64,000 bases of DNA from Gilliamella sp. App4-10 (lineage in GTDB: Bacteria; Pseudomonadota; Gammaproteobacteria; Enterobacterales; Orbaceae): the NCBI RefSeq assembly GCF_001690495.1, contig NZ_LZGS01000002.1, forward strand, positions 62,001-126,000, in the 5' to 3' direction. A program made the position numbers and the translations under genes. The notes beneath the pieces were generated by a model. The model was not told the origin of the DNA. It saw nothing but the letters and a program-made list of their open reading frames with translations, and made no database searches. Below, one piece after another: positions 21,972-31,900 of the stretch. The first letter of the stretch is position 1; every line of letters starts with the position of its first letter.

Positions 21972-22661
21972 TTAGTTAAGATCTTTTAAAAGGTAAACAA
22001 CAAGCCCAATAATTTTAAACTCTTGTGGTCCGTGCTTATCACCAATGATGGCTGGATACTTAGGATTATCACAAAGTAATGCTAAATTGGCTCCTTGATT
22101 CTGAATGCGTTTAATACTGATTTGATCTTCATATTCAACAGCATACAAATAGCCATCAATAGGTTTGTAATGCGCTTTATTGATAATAAGAATATCATGG
22201 TTTGATATCGTGGGTTCCATGCTATCGCCTTTAGCCCATACGGCGGTTAAGTCTTCGTGGTTGCAACCTTGATGTTTTATTAAAGTAACATCAAATGGAA
22301 TTGATTTGATTTGGGAATATGATTTACCCATTTCATTTATATGATGAAATGGAATATGTACTGAGCCACGGCCTTCAGAGTCTGGTAATAATCGACATTC
22401 TCCTTTTCCTGTTGCTAACCACTCAATAGGGACATCACATTTTTGGGCAATAATGGCTAATCTATTTAATGCTGGATAGGTTTTGCCCGATAGGTAATCG
22501 CGTATTACCGCTTCTGACATGCCGACTTTTTTGGCGAAGGCATTGCCAGATATACCTTCTAATACTAGATTTAATCTATTCCTAAAGTTAATTACTCCTG
22601 TATCAGTCAAGATTCGTGTTTTTTCTTTCTCATCTTGCTTTTTTACTTTGCTTTTATTCAT
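21972..22661 (-). CDS. Phage-type HTH repressor with S24 (LexA-like) C-terminal domain
   Basis: 229 residues. A Lys-rich leader (1-20) precedes a helix-turn-helix (about 28-85: FAKKVGMSEAVIRDYLSGKT) of the XRE/CI class. The C-terminal S24 fold has the serine box AKGDSMEPTISNHDI (Ser147) and the lysine QISIKRI (Lys184). Neither an Ala-Gly nor a Cys-Gly dipeptide occurs before the serine, so the usual self-cleavage site is absent and RecA-triggered inactivation is doubtful. It faces a Ner-like gene across 152 bases, the control layout of Mu-like phages, yet no other phage gene is near. Confidence 0.85.
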   Translation of the reverse strand: MNKSKVKKQDEKEKTRILTDTGVINFRNRLNLVLEGISGNAFAKKVGMSEAVIRDYLSGKTYPALNRLAIIAQKCDVPIEWLATGKGECRLLPDSEGRGSVHIPFHHINEMGKSYSQIKSIPFDVTLIKHQGCNHEDLTAVWAKGDSMEPTISNHDILIINKAHYKPIDGYLYAVEYEDQISIKRIQNQGANLALLCDNPKYPAIIGDKHGPQEFKIIGLVVYLLKDLN

Positions 22662-22813
22662 TTTCTATTACATTCCATATATTTTTTGTTTTTTTATGTT
22701 TTAATTCGTTTTTTTGTGTGATATTCTTTGTTGGTAATTTTTTATCTTTATAAACATTGTAATACCGATAATCTTTACAATGACAAAAAATTTAACCAAT
22801 AGAGGATCTCATA
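22662..22813. promoter_or_regulatory. Divergent control region with dyad operator
   Basis: A perfect 8-bp inverted repeat CATTGTAA/TTACAATG at 22755-22762 and 22775-22782 is separated by 12 bases. A plausible plus-strand promoter precedes it (TTGTTG at 22728, TATAAA at 22749, 15-base spacer), placing the dyad over the predicted start of the ner transcript. An AGAGGA ribosome site precedes ner. The dyad probably binds the repressor, Ner or both; this is inference. Confidence 0.6.
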
Positions 22814-23041
22814 ATGAGAGAGCAAGATCAAGACTGGACAGCATCTAGAGTTGTTGGCGAAATTAAAATTAGAGGCGGAAATTTAAGAGCGCTTTCAAGA
22901 GATAGCGGATTGCAGGCGGATACTTTAAGAAACGCATTATATCGGCATTGTCCTAAGTATGAGCGAATAATTTCTGACTATTTGCAAGTTCCTGTTGAGC
23001 AAATTTGGCCATCACGCTATCAGCCAAAAGCTAAAAAATAA
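22814..23041 (+). CDS. Ner/Nlp-like DNA-binding regulator
   Basis: 75 residues, one helix-turn-helix domain. The core GGNLRALSRDSGLQADTLRNAL followed by a YERIISDYLQVPVEQIWPSRY tail matches the Ner protein of phage Mu and the bacterial Nlp/SfsB family. In Mu, Ner represses the early and repressor promoters during lytic growth. Here it is the only gene on its transcript: a strong terminator follows at once. Pairing with the divergent S24 repressor suggests a kept or relic lysis/lysogeny switch. Confidence 0.85.
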   Translation: MREQDQDWTASRVVGEIKIRGGNLRALSRDSGLQADTLRNALYRHCPKYERIISDYLQVPVEQIWPSRYQPKAKK

Positions 23042-23053
23042 TATTAGTTTCAA

Positions 23054-23087
23054 TAATAAAAAGACGCTAATAAGCGTCTTTTTATTA
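23054..23087. terminator. Bidirectional terminator between ner-like gene and tpiA
   Basis: 14-bp stem (TAATAAAAAGACGC and its complement) with a 6-base TAATAA loop; A- and T-tracts on both sides. Serves both convergent genes. Confidence 0.9.
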
Positions 23088-23119
23088 TTTGCTATTTTGT
23101 AATTTATTACGTTTTTGAC

Positions 23120-23884
23120 TTATTTTTTAGCTTTTTCAGCTGCTTTAACAATTGCTGCAAATGCGTCAGCTTTTAATGATGCACCACCAACTAATGCACC
23201 ATCAATGTCTGGTTGCGCAAATAGTTCTGCTGCATTTTTATCATTAACAGAACCACCATATTGAATGATTACTTGTTCAGCCACTTTTGCATCTTGTTTG
23301 GCGATATGATCACGAATAAATTTGTGAACTGCTTGTGCCTGTACTGGCGTTGCTGATTTGCCAGTTCCAATCGCCCAAATTGGCTCATAAGCAATAACCG
23401 CCCCGTTAAATGCTTGAACGCCAATCGATTTAATTACTGCATCAATTTGACGTGCGCAAACAGAATGCGTTTGACCTGCTTCGTTTTCAGCTTCGGTTTC
23501 ACCAATACATAATACAGGCACTAAACCAGCCTCTTTAATTACACCAAACTTTTTAGCAATAAACTCATCAGATTCTTTGTGATAAGTGCGACGTTCAGAA
23601 TGGCCAATGATAATATGAGTCACACCAATTTCTTTTAACATATCTACTGATACTTCACCGGTAAAAGCACCCGACAAATTAACACCCACATCTTGTGCAC
23701 CTAAAATAATATTAGATTCACCTAATTGGTGCTTTACAAAATCAAGGTAGACCACAGGAGGCGCAATTGCAATATCGCATGCTGTGTCGTTTGATAGCTC
23801 ATTTTTTAGTCCTGTGACTAAGTTTTTAGCCATATCGAGGCTACCATTGAGTTTCCAGTTACCCATAACGAGAGGTTTTCGCAT
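23120..23884 (-). CDS. tpiA: Triosephosphate isomerase
   Basis: Interconverts dihydroxyacetone phosphate and glyceraldehyde-3-phosphate in glycolysis. I chose the ATG at 23884 ([15 protein letters not shown]), which has GGAG at the right distance; a TTG four codons earlier includes that Shine-Dalgarno sequence. Catalytic residues: Lys in NWKLN, His in IIGHSERR, Glu in [11 protein letters not shown]. Phosphate-binding loops QYGGSVN and GALVGGASL are intact. 254 residues. Divergent from zapB; monocistronic. Confidence 0.97.
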   Translation of the reverse strand: MRKPLVMGNWKLNGSLDMAKNLVTGLKNELSNDTACDIAIAPPVVYLDFVKHQLGESNIILGAQDVGVNLSGAFTGEVSVDMLKEIGVTHIIIGHSERRTYHKESDEFIAKKFGVIKEAGLVPVLCIGETEAENEAGQTHSVCARQIDAVIKSIGVQAFNGAVIAYEPIWAIGTGKSATPVQAQAVHKFIRDHIAKQDAKVAEQVIIQYGGSVNDKNAAELFAQPDIDGALVGGASLKADAFAAIVKAAEKAKK

Positions 23885-23984
23885 AATTTTCTCCAACTTA
23901 AGATTTAAAAAGGTGTTGATTTCAGAATGAATTGGTTATAATGCTATCTATTATACATCAAATAAATTAAGCTTGAGGAAAAAT

Positions 23985-24230
23985 ATGTCATTAGAAATAC
24001 TAAATCAATTAGAAAGCCGTATCCAACATACTGTAAATACTATCAATACATTACAACAAGAGATCGCAACATTAAAGCAAGGTAATCAAGAGTTGGAACA
24101 ACTGATTAATGAGAGTTCTGATGAAATGAAAGCGCTACGCGACGAAAACGAAAAACTAAAACAAGATCAGCAAGCATGGCAACAGCGTATTCAAACATTA
24201 TTAAGCAAAATTGGTGAAATAACACAGTAA
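23985..24230 (+). CDS. zapB: Cell division protein ZapB
   Basis: 81-residue cytosolic coiled coil that joins the Z-ring through ZapA and links it to MatP at the terminus macrodomain. The protein starts MSLEILNQLESRIQ (E. coli MTMSLEVFEKLEAKVQ) and is heptad-rich throughout, ending WQQRIQTLLSKIGEI as in the family. The ATG at 23985 has GAGGAA before it; an in-frame TTG at 23973 is less likely. Followed by a strong terminator. Confidence 0.92.
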   Translation: MSLEILNQLESRIQHTVNTINTLQQEIATLKQGNQELEQLINESSDEMKALRDENEKLKQDQQAWQQRIQTLLSKIGEITQ

Positions 24231-24246
24231 TTAACTTGATTTTTTT

Positions 24247-24272
24247 AACGCGACTTAGGTCGCGTTTCTTTT
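24247..24272 (+). terminator. Terminator of zapB
   Basis: Eight-base stem AACGCGAC/GTCGCGTT with a TTAG loop, then TCTTTTAT. Confidence 0.85.
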
Positions 24273-24308
24273 ATATTTTATTGAGAATAATGGCGAAGAT
24301 TGAGTCTA

Positions 24309-25616
24309 ATGCGACAAAAGCTAAAATCACTCTGGCTGACCGAAACGATTCATTTAATTGAAACCAAATCTGGGCGGTTTGCTGACCAAGACATCAACCG
24401 ACAAGTAAGAGTAGAACAAATACCGCTCACAGATCGAATTGTGATGCGAGCAACTATGTTGTCTAAACAAAATGGGCTATATTTGGCGCAAAAAATACTA
24501 TTGCGATCGGTAAAGCTATCGTTTGCATTATTGCTAGTATTATCTATTTTTTTGGGTAGCTCTTTAGCGTTGGGGGCGTTAAGTCAAAATCCTATCAACC
24601 TGTATTGGGCACTTTTTAGTTTATTAGGTGTGCATCTAATTACACTATCTATTTGGTTGAGTTCGTTCTTATTTTTTGCTAATTTTGGTGGTAGTTTATT
24701 GATTCATTGTTGGTTATGGTTAGCTAAAAAACTATCTCAAAAAAAGACAGTACAGCAACTTATACCGGCGTTTGTTGAGCTGTTTGGCGTGCGCATTCGT
24801 TGGCTCATCGGTTTTGTACTTAATCTGTTTTGGACTGTGATTTTAAGCAGTGCATTATTGGTATTAGTTGTACTATTTTCAACCAAACATTATAGTTTTG
24901 AATGGCAAACTACTTTGCTCAGTTCGGATACGGTTATTGCACTAACTCACTATTTAGGTTATTTACCGTCGTTATTTGGTTTCGAAATCCCTAAAGACGA
25001 AGTTATAAAGCTAAGCGAACATGCGTTAAGCGCTGGCGATGTACGCTCATCATGGGCTGTTTGGTTGCTTGGTGTGTTTATTGTTTATGGATTAGTAGTA
25101 CGATTTTTATGTATGGCATTTTGTGGTGTTAATTGGCTGATTAGCTGTCATCGAATTGAGCTAAATATTGTGCATCCTGATTATCAAATATTAGCAAATC
25201 AATTACAGCCACTGTTTGTTAATATTGAAGATGCCGATAAATTGGGTAATGATGGCTACCAATGGCATTTGCCTACACATTCAATTGAAGACGGTGAGGG
25301 GGCATTTTTGGTTGCCATAGATGTACAAGAAAGTTGGCATTCTCCTGAATCTGTTTCTTTTTTAGGTTTTTTGAATACTCGTGAACAGCGCGGTAACATG
25401 TTAGATTATCTGCAATTAATACCAGCCAAAAAACTATTAATTGCAATTGATACCGATAGAACACCTGATAGAGGGTTATTGAATTTTATTAATCAGCTGA
25501 TTAATAAATCACAGCAAACTCGTATCTGGTTTATTAATCAAGGCAAACAGTACCATAATTGGCAATCGCTATCTTTTCAGTTAGCTGAACCTGACTGGCT
25601 AATCGAGGATATTTAA
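24309..25616 (+). CDS. DUF2868 family inner-membrane protein
   Basis: About 435 residues. Four strong hydrophobic segments lie near residues 63-88, 95-122, 163-188 and 248-272, separating an N-terminal cytosolic region (LKSLWLTETIHLIE, the DUF2868 start motif) from a soluble C-terminal part (residues ~275-435). Function unknown. It is followed after one base by a DUF3482 GTPase; the two families are typically adjacent, so they should act together, perhaps a membrane receptor and its GTPase. The start could be the ATG at 24309 or the TTG at 24300; a weak GAG lies before the ATG. Confidence 0.8.
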   Translation: MRQKLKSLWLTETIHLIETKSGRFADQDINRQVRVEQIPLTDRIVMRATMLSKQNGLYLAQKILLRSVKLSFALLLVLSIFLGSSLALGALSQNPINLYWALFSLLGVHLITLSIWLSSFLFFANFGGSLLIHCWLWLAKKLSQKKTVQQLIPAFVELFGVRIRWLIGFVLNLFWTVILSSALLVLVVLFSTKHYSFEWQTTLLSSDTVIALTHYLGYLPSLFGFEIPKDEVIKLSEHALSAGDVRSSWAVWLLGVFIVYGLVVRFLCMAFCGVNWLISCHRIELNIVHPDYQILANQLQPLFVNIEDADKLGNDGYQWHLPTHSIEDGEGAFLVAIDVQESWHSPESVSFLGFLNTREQRGNMLDYLQLIPAKKLLIAIDTDRTPDRGLLNFINQLINKSQQTRIWFINQGKQYHNWQSLSFQLAEPDWLIEDI

Positions 25617-25617
25617 T

Positions 25618-26973
25618 ATGCTATCAACGTTAAAATTAGCCGTGGTGGGTCATGCAAATGTTGGCAAAACGTCATTATTACGTACTTTAATCCGTAATAG
25701 TCATTTTGGTCATGTGTCCGATCGTCCGGGTACCACAAGACATGTTGAATCAATAACATTACCACTAGATCATAATCAATCGATTGTTTTTTATGATACC
25801 CCAGGGTTAGAAGACAGTTTAGCGCTGTATGATTACATTAACCACCTATTTCCCGCCAACGCAAAACTTGATGGCATTGATAGATTGACACTTTTTTTAC
25901 AAAGCCCAGAAGCCGAAAACGCATTTAATCAAGAGGCTAAAGTTATCAGACAAATATTAAATAGCGATGCATCTATCTATGTGATAGATGTGCGTGAACC
26001 AGTATTGGCCAAATATCACGATGAATTAGCTATTTTATCCAATAGTGATAAACCTATATTAGCGGTTTTAAATTTTATCGCTGATAATGATCAAAATGAA
26101 AAAGAATGGAAAAGTTTGCTTTCACGGATTGGGATTCATGCTATTATAAGGTTTGATGCTGTATTCCCATCCTTGGACGGCGAGGAGCGTTTGTATCATA
26201 GCCTTGCTTTACTGGTTGAGCCTGCTAAAAAAATATTAGATAATTGGCTAGATAAAATCGCACAAATTCGTGATTCTCGTAATCAAACTGCTAATTGGAT
26301 TATTGCTGAAACGCTCGTTGATGTTACCGCCTTTTACGAAATGGCTAAATTAGACGATAAAAAAGCAATTACTGCTATGCAAAATAAAGTTAGAAAGCGG
26401 GAACAAATAGTGATCAACGAATTACTAAAATTGTATCAATTTGATTCAACTCAAGAGAGCGAAGAAAGTTTGCCTTTAATTAAAGGTCGCTATAAGGCTG
26501 ACCTTTTTAATGTTGATGCACTAAAAGCGATGGGTATTCATTTAACTAAAGGCTTTGTGTCAGGTGCAACGATTGGTGCTAGTATTGACTTAGCAACCGG
26601 AGGGCTTTCGCTCGGCTCAGCTACATTAATTGGTGCCGCGATGGGTAGTTTAATGCAAACAGCAAAACATTATGGTGCTAGAATGCGTTATCATCTTTCT
26701 GGATACAGTAAATTAAGTGTTGATGATGTTATTATTTGTTTTCTTTCTTTGCGTTTAATTCGCCTTAAAGAAAGTTTAAATCATCGCAGCCATGCGGACA
26801 CCAGCCCAGTTAGGTTATCTAAATTAGATAAAACCGATTGGGAAAAAGGTGTGTTACCTAGCTGTTTAAAGGTAGCTAGACGTTATTCGCATTGGTCGAC
26901 GTTAAATAAAGGAACAAAAAGAAATGACAAAAAAAGACAATCGACTATTAGGAACGTTGCTCAGCAACTTTAG
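25618..26973 (+). CDS. Era/YeeP-like GTPase with DUF3482 C-terminal domain
   Basis: 451 residues. The N-terminal G domain shows G1 GHANVGKTS (11-19), a G2 threonine in RPGTTRH, G3 DTPG (60-63), and a G4 near LAVLNFIAD that deviates from the canonical NKxD. The C-terminal DUF3482 part has a Gly/Ala-rich hydrophobic stretch (GFVSGATIGASIDLATGG... TLIGAAMGSLM) resembling membrane-inserting segments of stress-related GTPases. Coupled to the DUF2868 gene (one-base gap). Physiological role unknown. Confidence 0.82.
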   Translation: MLSTLKLAVVGHANVGKTSLLRTLIRNSHFGHVSDRPGTTRHVESITLPLDHNQSIVFYDTPGLEDSLALYDYINHLFPANAKLDGIDRLTLFLQSPEAENAFNQEAKVIRQILNSDASIYVIDVREPVLAKYHDELAILSNSDKPILAVLNFIADNDQNEKEWKSLLSRIGIHAIIRFDAVFPSLDGEERLYHSLALLVEPAKKILDNWLDKIAQIRDSRNQTANWIIAETLVDVTAFYEMAKLDDKKAITAMQNKVRKREQIVINELLKLYQFDSTQESEESLPLIKGRYKADLFNVDALKAMGIHLTKGFVSGATIGASIDLATGGLSLGSATLIGAAMGSLMQTAKHYGARMRYHLSGYSKLSVDDVIICFLSLRLIRLKESLNHRSHADTSPVRLSKLDKTDWEKGVLPSCLKVARRYSHWSTLNKGTKRNDKKRQSTIRNVAQQL

Positions 26974-26980
26974 TAGTAGT

Positions 26981-27460
26981 ATGAATAAACTTTTTTTTAT
27001 AACCACATTGATCTTTTCTCTGTTTATGTTATTTGGATGTAGTACCAGCCACGGTCAAATTTCTGTTATAAATACAAAATCTAATCCAACTATGTTAGCT
27101 AAAATAGAATCTCACTATAAAAAATGGCAAAATACGCCGTATCGGTACGGTGGTACGACTTTAGCCGGTAGTGATTGTTCTGCTTTGGTGATGAACTTTT
27201 TCAAAAACAAACTTTCAAAAAACTTGCCGAGAAGCGCTGCTGAGCAAGCTAAATTAGGTATCAAGGTGAACACTCCTAAAGCAGGCGATTTGGTGTTCTT
27301 TAAAACAGGACGTAGCCGTAGTGGTTTACATGTTGGTATCTATTATACTGATGGTAAATTTTTACATGCTTCAAGTTCAAAAGGTGTAACTTATTCAAGC
27401 TTGTATGAAAGTTATTGGAAGAAGCATTACTGGATGACACGACGTATAACCGATAGCTAA
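26981..27460 (+). CDS. NlpC/P60 family lipoprotein (peptidoglycan endopeptidase, Spr-like)
   Basis: About 160 residues. Start at 26981 gives a textbook lipoprotein signal, MNKLFFITTLIFSLFMLFGC; an earlier ATG at 26924 overlaps the GTPase gene and would add 19 residues before the signal, though it has the better AAAGGA site. The NlpC/P60 domain has the catalytic Cys in GSDCSALV, His in GLHVGIYY and the third polar residue in FLHASS; PRSAAEQA and GDLVFFKTG are typical of MepS/Spr. Probably a DD-endopeptidase cutting cross-links for wall growth. Confidence 0.87.
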   Translation: MNKLFFITTLIFSLFMLFGCSTSHGQISVINTKSNPTMLAKIESHYKKWQNTPYRYGGTTLAGSDCSALVMNFFKNKLSKNLPRSAAEQAKLGIKVNTPKAGDLVFFKTGRSRSGLHVGIYYTDGKFLHASSSKGVTYSSLYESYWKKHYWMTRRITDS

Positions 27461-27487
27461 TATCAAGATTTATTTAAATCATAAATT

Positions 27488-27522
27488 AAAACTCTTTAAA
27501 TCGATCATATTTAGAGAGTTTT
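27488..27522. terminator. Bidirectional terminator between NlpC/P60 gene and aminotransferase gene
   Basis: 14-bp stem AAAACTCTTTAAAT/ATTTAGAGAGTTTT (one wobble) with a 7-base loop and T-rich flanks in both directions. Confidence 0.8.
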
Positions 27523-27541
27523 AATTGTTTCCTCTCTATAA

Positions 27542-28729
27542 TTAAATCATCGATTTTTCTCTTAATTCGCGTATTACATTTGCTACATAAAGCATTTCAC
27601 CTGGCGTGCCTAGTGATATACGGCACCAATTGGTTGCAGGGGCAAAATCTCGACCAACTAATATGAATTTTTGTTTCATTAATTCCCGATAATCATTTAA
27701 CCCAATTGGTGTTTTGTGAAACATAAAATTAGTTTCTGATTTAAGATAATGTATTCCCAACTCTGACAATACTTTTTCCATAATATCGCGTGACACATCA
27801 ACCACTTTTTTGGAGTAGGTCAAATATTGAGTATCATTTATCGATGCTAATGCCGCACAAACACCACAATAGTTTAATTTTTCACCTGCCACATACTGGG
27901 ATATATTTTTTATGTTTGCCTCTGTGCTAACAATGTAACCTACACGTAATCCAGCCATTGCATGAATCTTAGAAAATGTTTTAAGCAATACAATATTTTC
28001 ATATTTTTGTGTAATAAATTTCTCTGCTGATTCAAAAGTAGGATCATTAACAAATTCGGCATAAGCTTCGTCGAAAATAAAAATTGTGTTTTTAGGTTTA
28101 CTTTTTATCCATGATTCGATCTCATTTAGATCAAACACTGTAGAAGTTGGATTGTTAGGATTAACCAAATAAACAATCGAAAAACCTCGATATCCTTCAA
28201 CTACTTTTTTTAAACTAGTTATATCAATTTTCCAATCAGTTAAACATGGAACTTTGGTTATTTTTAAATTAAAAATTTTTGCAAAATGCTCACCATCACC
28301 ATAAGTAAGTTCTGGTATAACTAGTTGTGTATCTGGTTTTACAAAAGCGGATATAGTACTGCGGATTCCTTCTGACGAGCCAGCAGTTAATAATATTTGA
28401 CTTTCTACCACTTGGTGATGTTTAGCTAATGCTTTATTTAAAAGCGGCATCTCGGCTTTTGCATATCTATTAGCTTTAGGTATGGCATCAATAGCTGCTT
28501 GTTTGGCTCTTGGTGACATGCCAAGTGCATTTTCGTTAAAATTAAGTCGAATAGGATGAGTTGCATCTGGCGTTACTAGTTTATCAAGCACAGGTAGTGA
28601 GAATGAAATTGATTTTTGTACTTCTTGAGCATACGCTTTCGATAACAGTTGATTAACAGATAATCCCGCTATAGCAGCACTGGAAAATGTTAATAGTTTT
28701 CTTCTACTCATATTTAAATTTGACACCAT
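27542..28729 (-). CDS. Tat-exported class I/II PLP aminotransferase (HisC-like)
   Basis: 395 residues. The N-terminus has a twin-arginine signal: MSRRKLLTFSSAAIAG, then an AYA cleavage site near residue 34, so the folded PLP enzyme should be periplasmic. Fold type I motifs: RLNFNENALGMSP, NPNNPTSTVF, the aspartate in IFDEAYAEF, the PLP lysine in KTFSKIHAMAGLRVGY and the arginine in CRISLGTPGEM. These match histidinol-phosphate aminotransferase, but an exported copy outside a his operon is unlikely to make histidine; the substrate is unknown. A very strong AGGAGGTG site supports the start at 28729. Confidence 0.87.
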   Translation of the reverse strand: MVSNLNMSRRKLLTFSSAAIAGLSVNQLLSKAYAQEVQKSISFSLPVLDKLVTPDATHPIRLNFNENALGMSPRAKQAAIDAIPKANRYAKAEMPLLNKALAKHHQVVESQILLTAGSSEGIRSTISAFVKPDTQLVIPELTYGDGEHFAKIFNLKITKVPCLTDWKIDITSLKKVVEGYRGFSIVYLVNPNNPTSTVFDLNEIESWIKSKPKNTIFIFDEAYAEFVNDPTFESAEKFITQKYENIVLLKTFSKIHAMAGLRVGYIVSTEANIKNISQYVAGEKLNYCGVCAALASINDTQYLTYSKKVVDVSRDIMEKVLSELGIHYLKSETNFMFHKTPIGLNDYRELMKQKFILVGRDFAPATNWCRISLGTPGEMLYVANVIRELREKSMI

Positions 28730-28933
28730 GATTCACCTCCTATTTTAATTGTTCCTCATGTGTTCAATTATTAACCATGCAAAAATAATACCAATTTTTT
28801 AAAAATGATAAGAGTGCTTGATTTGTACAGTAATCAATAATAAAAGGGCAATGATGTTTGGTTACTTTTTTGGGCTAACTTGATTTAAATATGCACAATT
28901 ATGGTGCTTTATTGCTCAAAAACAGCATTTAAA

Positions 28934-28975
28934 AAAGGACTGTTATAAATAAACAGTCCTTTGGAATGTTTTGTT
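28934..28975 (-). terminator. Terminator of nifJ
   Basis: 11-bp stem AAAGGACTGTT/AACAGTCCTTT at 28934-28962, followed on the minus strand by TTTAAAT, 30 bases after the nifJ stop. Confidence 0.8.
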
Positions 28976-28992
28976 AAGTACCGTGGTTACTG

Positions 28993-31900
28993 TTAGCTAT
29001 CTGCCGGTGTTTCAATATCTGAATAGGTTGCCAGCATCTGCAAAAACTTATATTTAGAATTCACCATTTTGGTTGAACGCTCATGCAAGGTGTTGGCAAT
29101 CACGGGTTCAAGTGTTTCTAAACGGCGAAAACGCTGTTCTTTTAGTAAGATACCAGTTAATGACTCGCTGTTTGGCGCTTTTGAATCTAATACCAAAGCT
29201 GGTTTGTCTTCTGCCATACGGCGTGGATCGTAACGATACAAAGGCCAGAATCCTGATTTAACTAAATCTTTCATCTGCTCATGCGATTTAGCAAGATCAT
29301 AGCCATGTTCTTCACAAGGGCTATAAGCAATAATGAGCGATGGTCCATCATATGCTTCGGCTTCTTGTAAGGCTTTGAGAGTTTGATTTAGTTGTGAGCC
29401 TAACGCAATTTGTGCCACATACACATGCCCATACATCATTACACTCACACCAAGATCTTTACGGGCTTTATGCTTACCTAAATCAGCAAATTTTGATACC
29501 GCGCCCATTGGGGTGGCTTTTGATTGTTGACCTCCTGTATTAGAATAGCACTGAGTATCTAACACCAATACATTTACGTTATCGGTTAAGCTCATGACAT
29601 GATCAAGCCCGCCAAATCCAATATCGTAAGCCCAACCATCACCTCCAATGGCCCAAACTGATTTATCTATCAAGTAATTTGCATCTTGCATCAATTCTTG
29701 CGCTTGAACTGAGTCGAGATGCGCTAGCTGTTCACATAATAACTCGACTTGTTGCCGTTTTTCAGCGATAGATGTCTCTGATGATTTTAACGCTATGACA
29801 ATTTCGGGCGAAATGTCACCAGCAACATAATCAAGTAAACGCAATGCCCGTTTTTTATGTTGATCATAAGTAATACGATATCCTAATGCAAATTCAGCAT
29901 TATCTTCAAATAGTGAATTTGCCCAAGCCGGCCCACGACCAGCATTATCAGTAGTGTAAGGTGATGATGGAAGATTACCGCCATAAATGGATGAACACCC
30001 AGTGGCATTAGCAATCGCTAAATGGTCGCCATAAAGTTGCGTTAACAATTTAATGTATGGCGTTTCACCACAACCAGCACAAGCACCTGAATATTCAAAT
30101 AGCGGTGTAAGTAATTGCGATGTACGCACATCAATGCGTTCAAGCGTATTAATATCGCGATCTGGCAATGTCGTAAAGTACTCAAAATTGGTGCGTTGAG
30201 TATCAAGGTTGTCGATACGCGATTGCATGTTAATAGCTTTAATTTCAAAATTATTGCGATCGCGGGCAGGGCAAACTTCGACACATAAGTTGCAGCCAGT
30301 ACAATCTTCTGGGGCAACTTGTAACACATAGCGTTGTCCTTTCATATCACGGGCTTTGACTTCAAGTGAACTTAATGAATCTGGCGCATTGGCTATGTCA
30401 TCAGGAGTAACGACTTTAGCACGAATGGCCGCATGAGGACAAGCAACGGCACAATGATTACATTGGGTACACAGTTCGGGTTGCCAAATAGGAATTTCTT
30501 CAGCAATGTTACGTTTTTCCCATCTAGTTGTGCCTATTGGCCATGTACCATCGGGTGGGAATGCTGATACAGGTAAGCTATCACCCAAACCAGCTAACAT
30601 AGCTGCAGTGACTGTTTTAACAAAATTAGGCGCGTTAGCTGGCACAACTGGTGGCATCATAGCACTACTTTGGTCAACACAGCTAAGAGGAATTTGCTCA
30701 AGTGAGGCTATAGCTAAATCGAGTGCTTTCCAGTTATTTTCAACCAAATCTTGTCCTTTACTGCTATAACTTTTTGCAATGACTTCTTTTAATTGGGTAA
30801 TATTAAAATCATTTTTAAAAATTCCAGCTAGGTGAAAAAACGCCGCCTGCATAACAGTATTAATTCTTGCTCCTAAATTACATTCACGTGCAATTTTTGT
30901 TGCATTAATGATATAAAAATGGGCTCGTTTTTGAATTAATTGTACTTGGACTTCTTTCGGAAGGCGATGCCAAATTTCATCTTTGCTATAGGGTGTGTTA
31001 AGCAAAAAGATACCATCGTCTTTTAATTTATCAACAATTTGATATTTATCGATAAACTGATCTTGGTGGCATCCAATAAAATGGGCACTGGTAATTAAAT
31101 AGGGGGAATCAATTGGTTCCAAGCTAACTCGTAAGTGCGAAGTAGTCAAGCCACCTGCTTTTTTAGAGTCATAAACAAAATACCCTTGCACATAAAAAGG
31201 CGAACTATCACCGATAATTTTAATATTATTTTTGGTTGCCGACACTGTGCCATCACTACCAAGTCCATAAAATAGGGCTTCAAGAGCGGATTTTTGTGGA
31301 ATAGATTGTTCGGGTAACGGTAAAGAGAGCCCAGTTATATCATCATAAATACCAACGGTAAATCGTGGTTTAGGTTTATCTAATCCCAGTTCGGTAAAAA
31401 TGGCAAGTACACAACGAGGATCAAACTCTTTAGACGATAACCCATAACGCCCTCCTACAATGATCGGCATGCTGGTACGTTCACCGCGTGATAAACTTTC
31501 AGCAAATGCAGTCATAATATCTAAATAAAGTGGTTCAGCTTGGGAGCCGGGCTCTTTGGTTCTATCAAGAACAGCAATTTTATTCACAGTACTTGGAATA
31601 ATCTCTAGCAAATGGTTGGCAGAAAAAGGGCGGAATAGTCTAACTATAACAACACCGACTTTTTCGTTTTGTTTAAGTAATACATCAACCACCTCTTTGG
31701 TAGTGCTTGCTCCTGATCCCATAACCACTATAATGCGCTCGGCATCATTTGCACCATAATATTCAAAAGGTTGATATTTTCTGCCAGTTTCTATTGTAAA
31801 AGCGTCCATAGCATCAACAACATGTTGATAGACATTATCATAATAGGTATTTATTGCTTCACGACATTGAAAGTAGGTATCAGGATTGGCTGATGTACCC

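Noticed and set aside
21972-23041. Complete Mu-like prophage
   Set aside because: Flanks are tpiA and mnmA; no transposase, Gam, Mor or structural genes are present.
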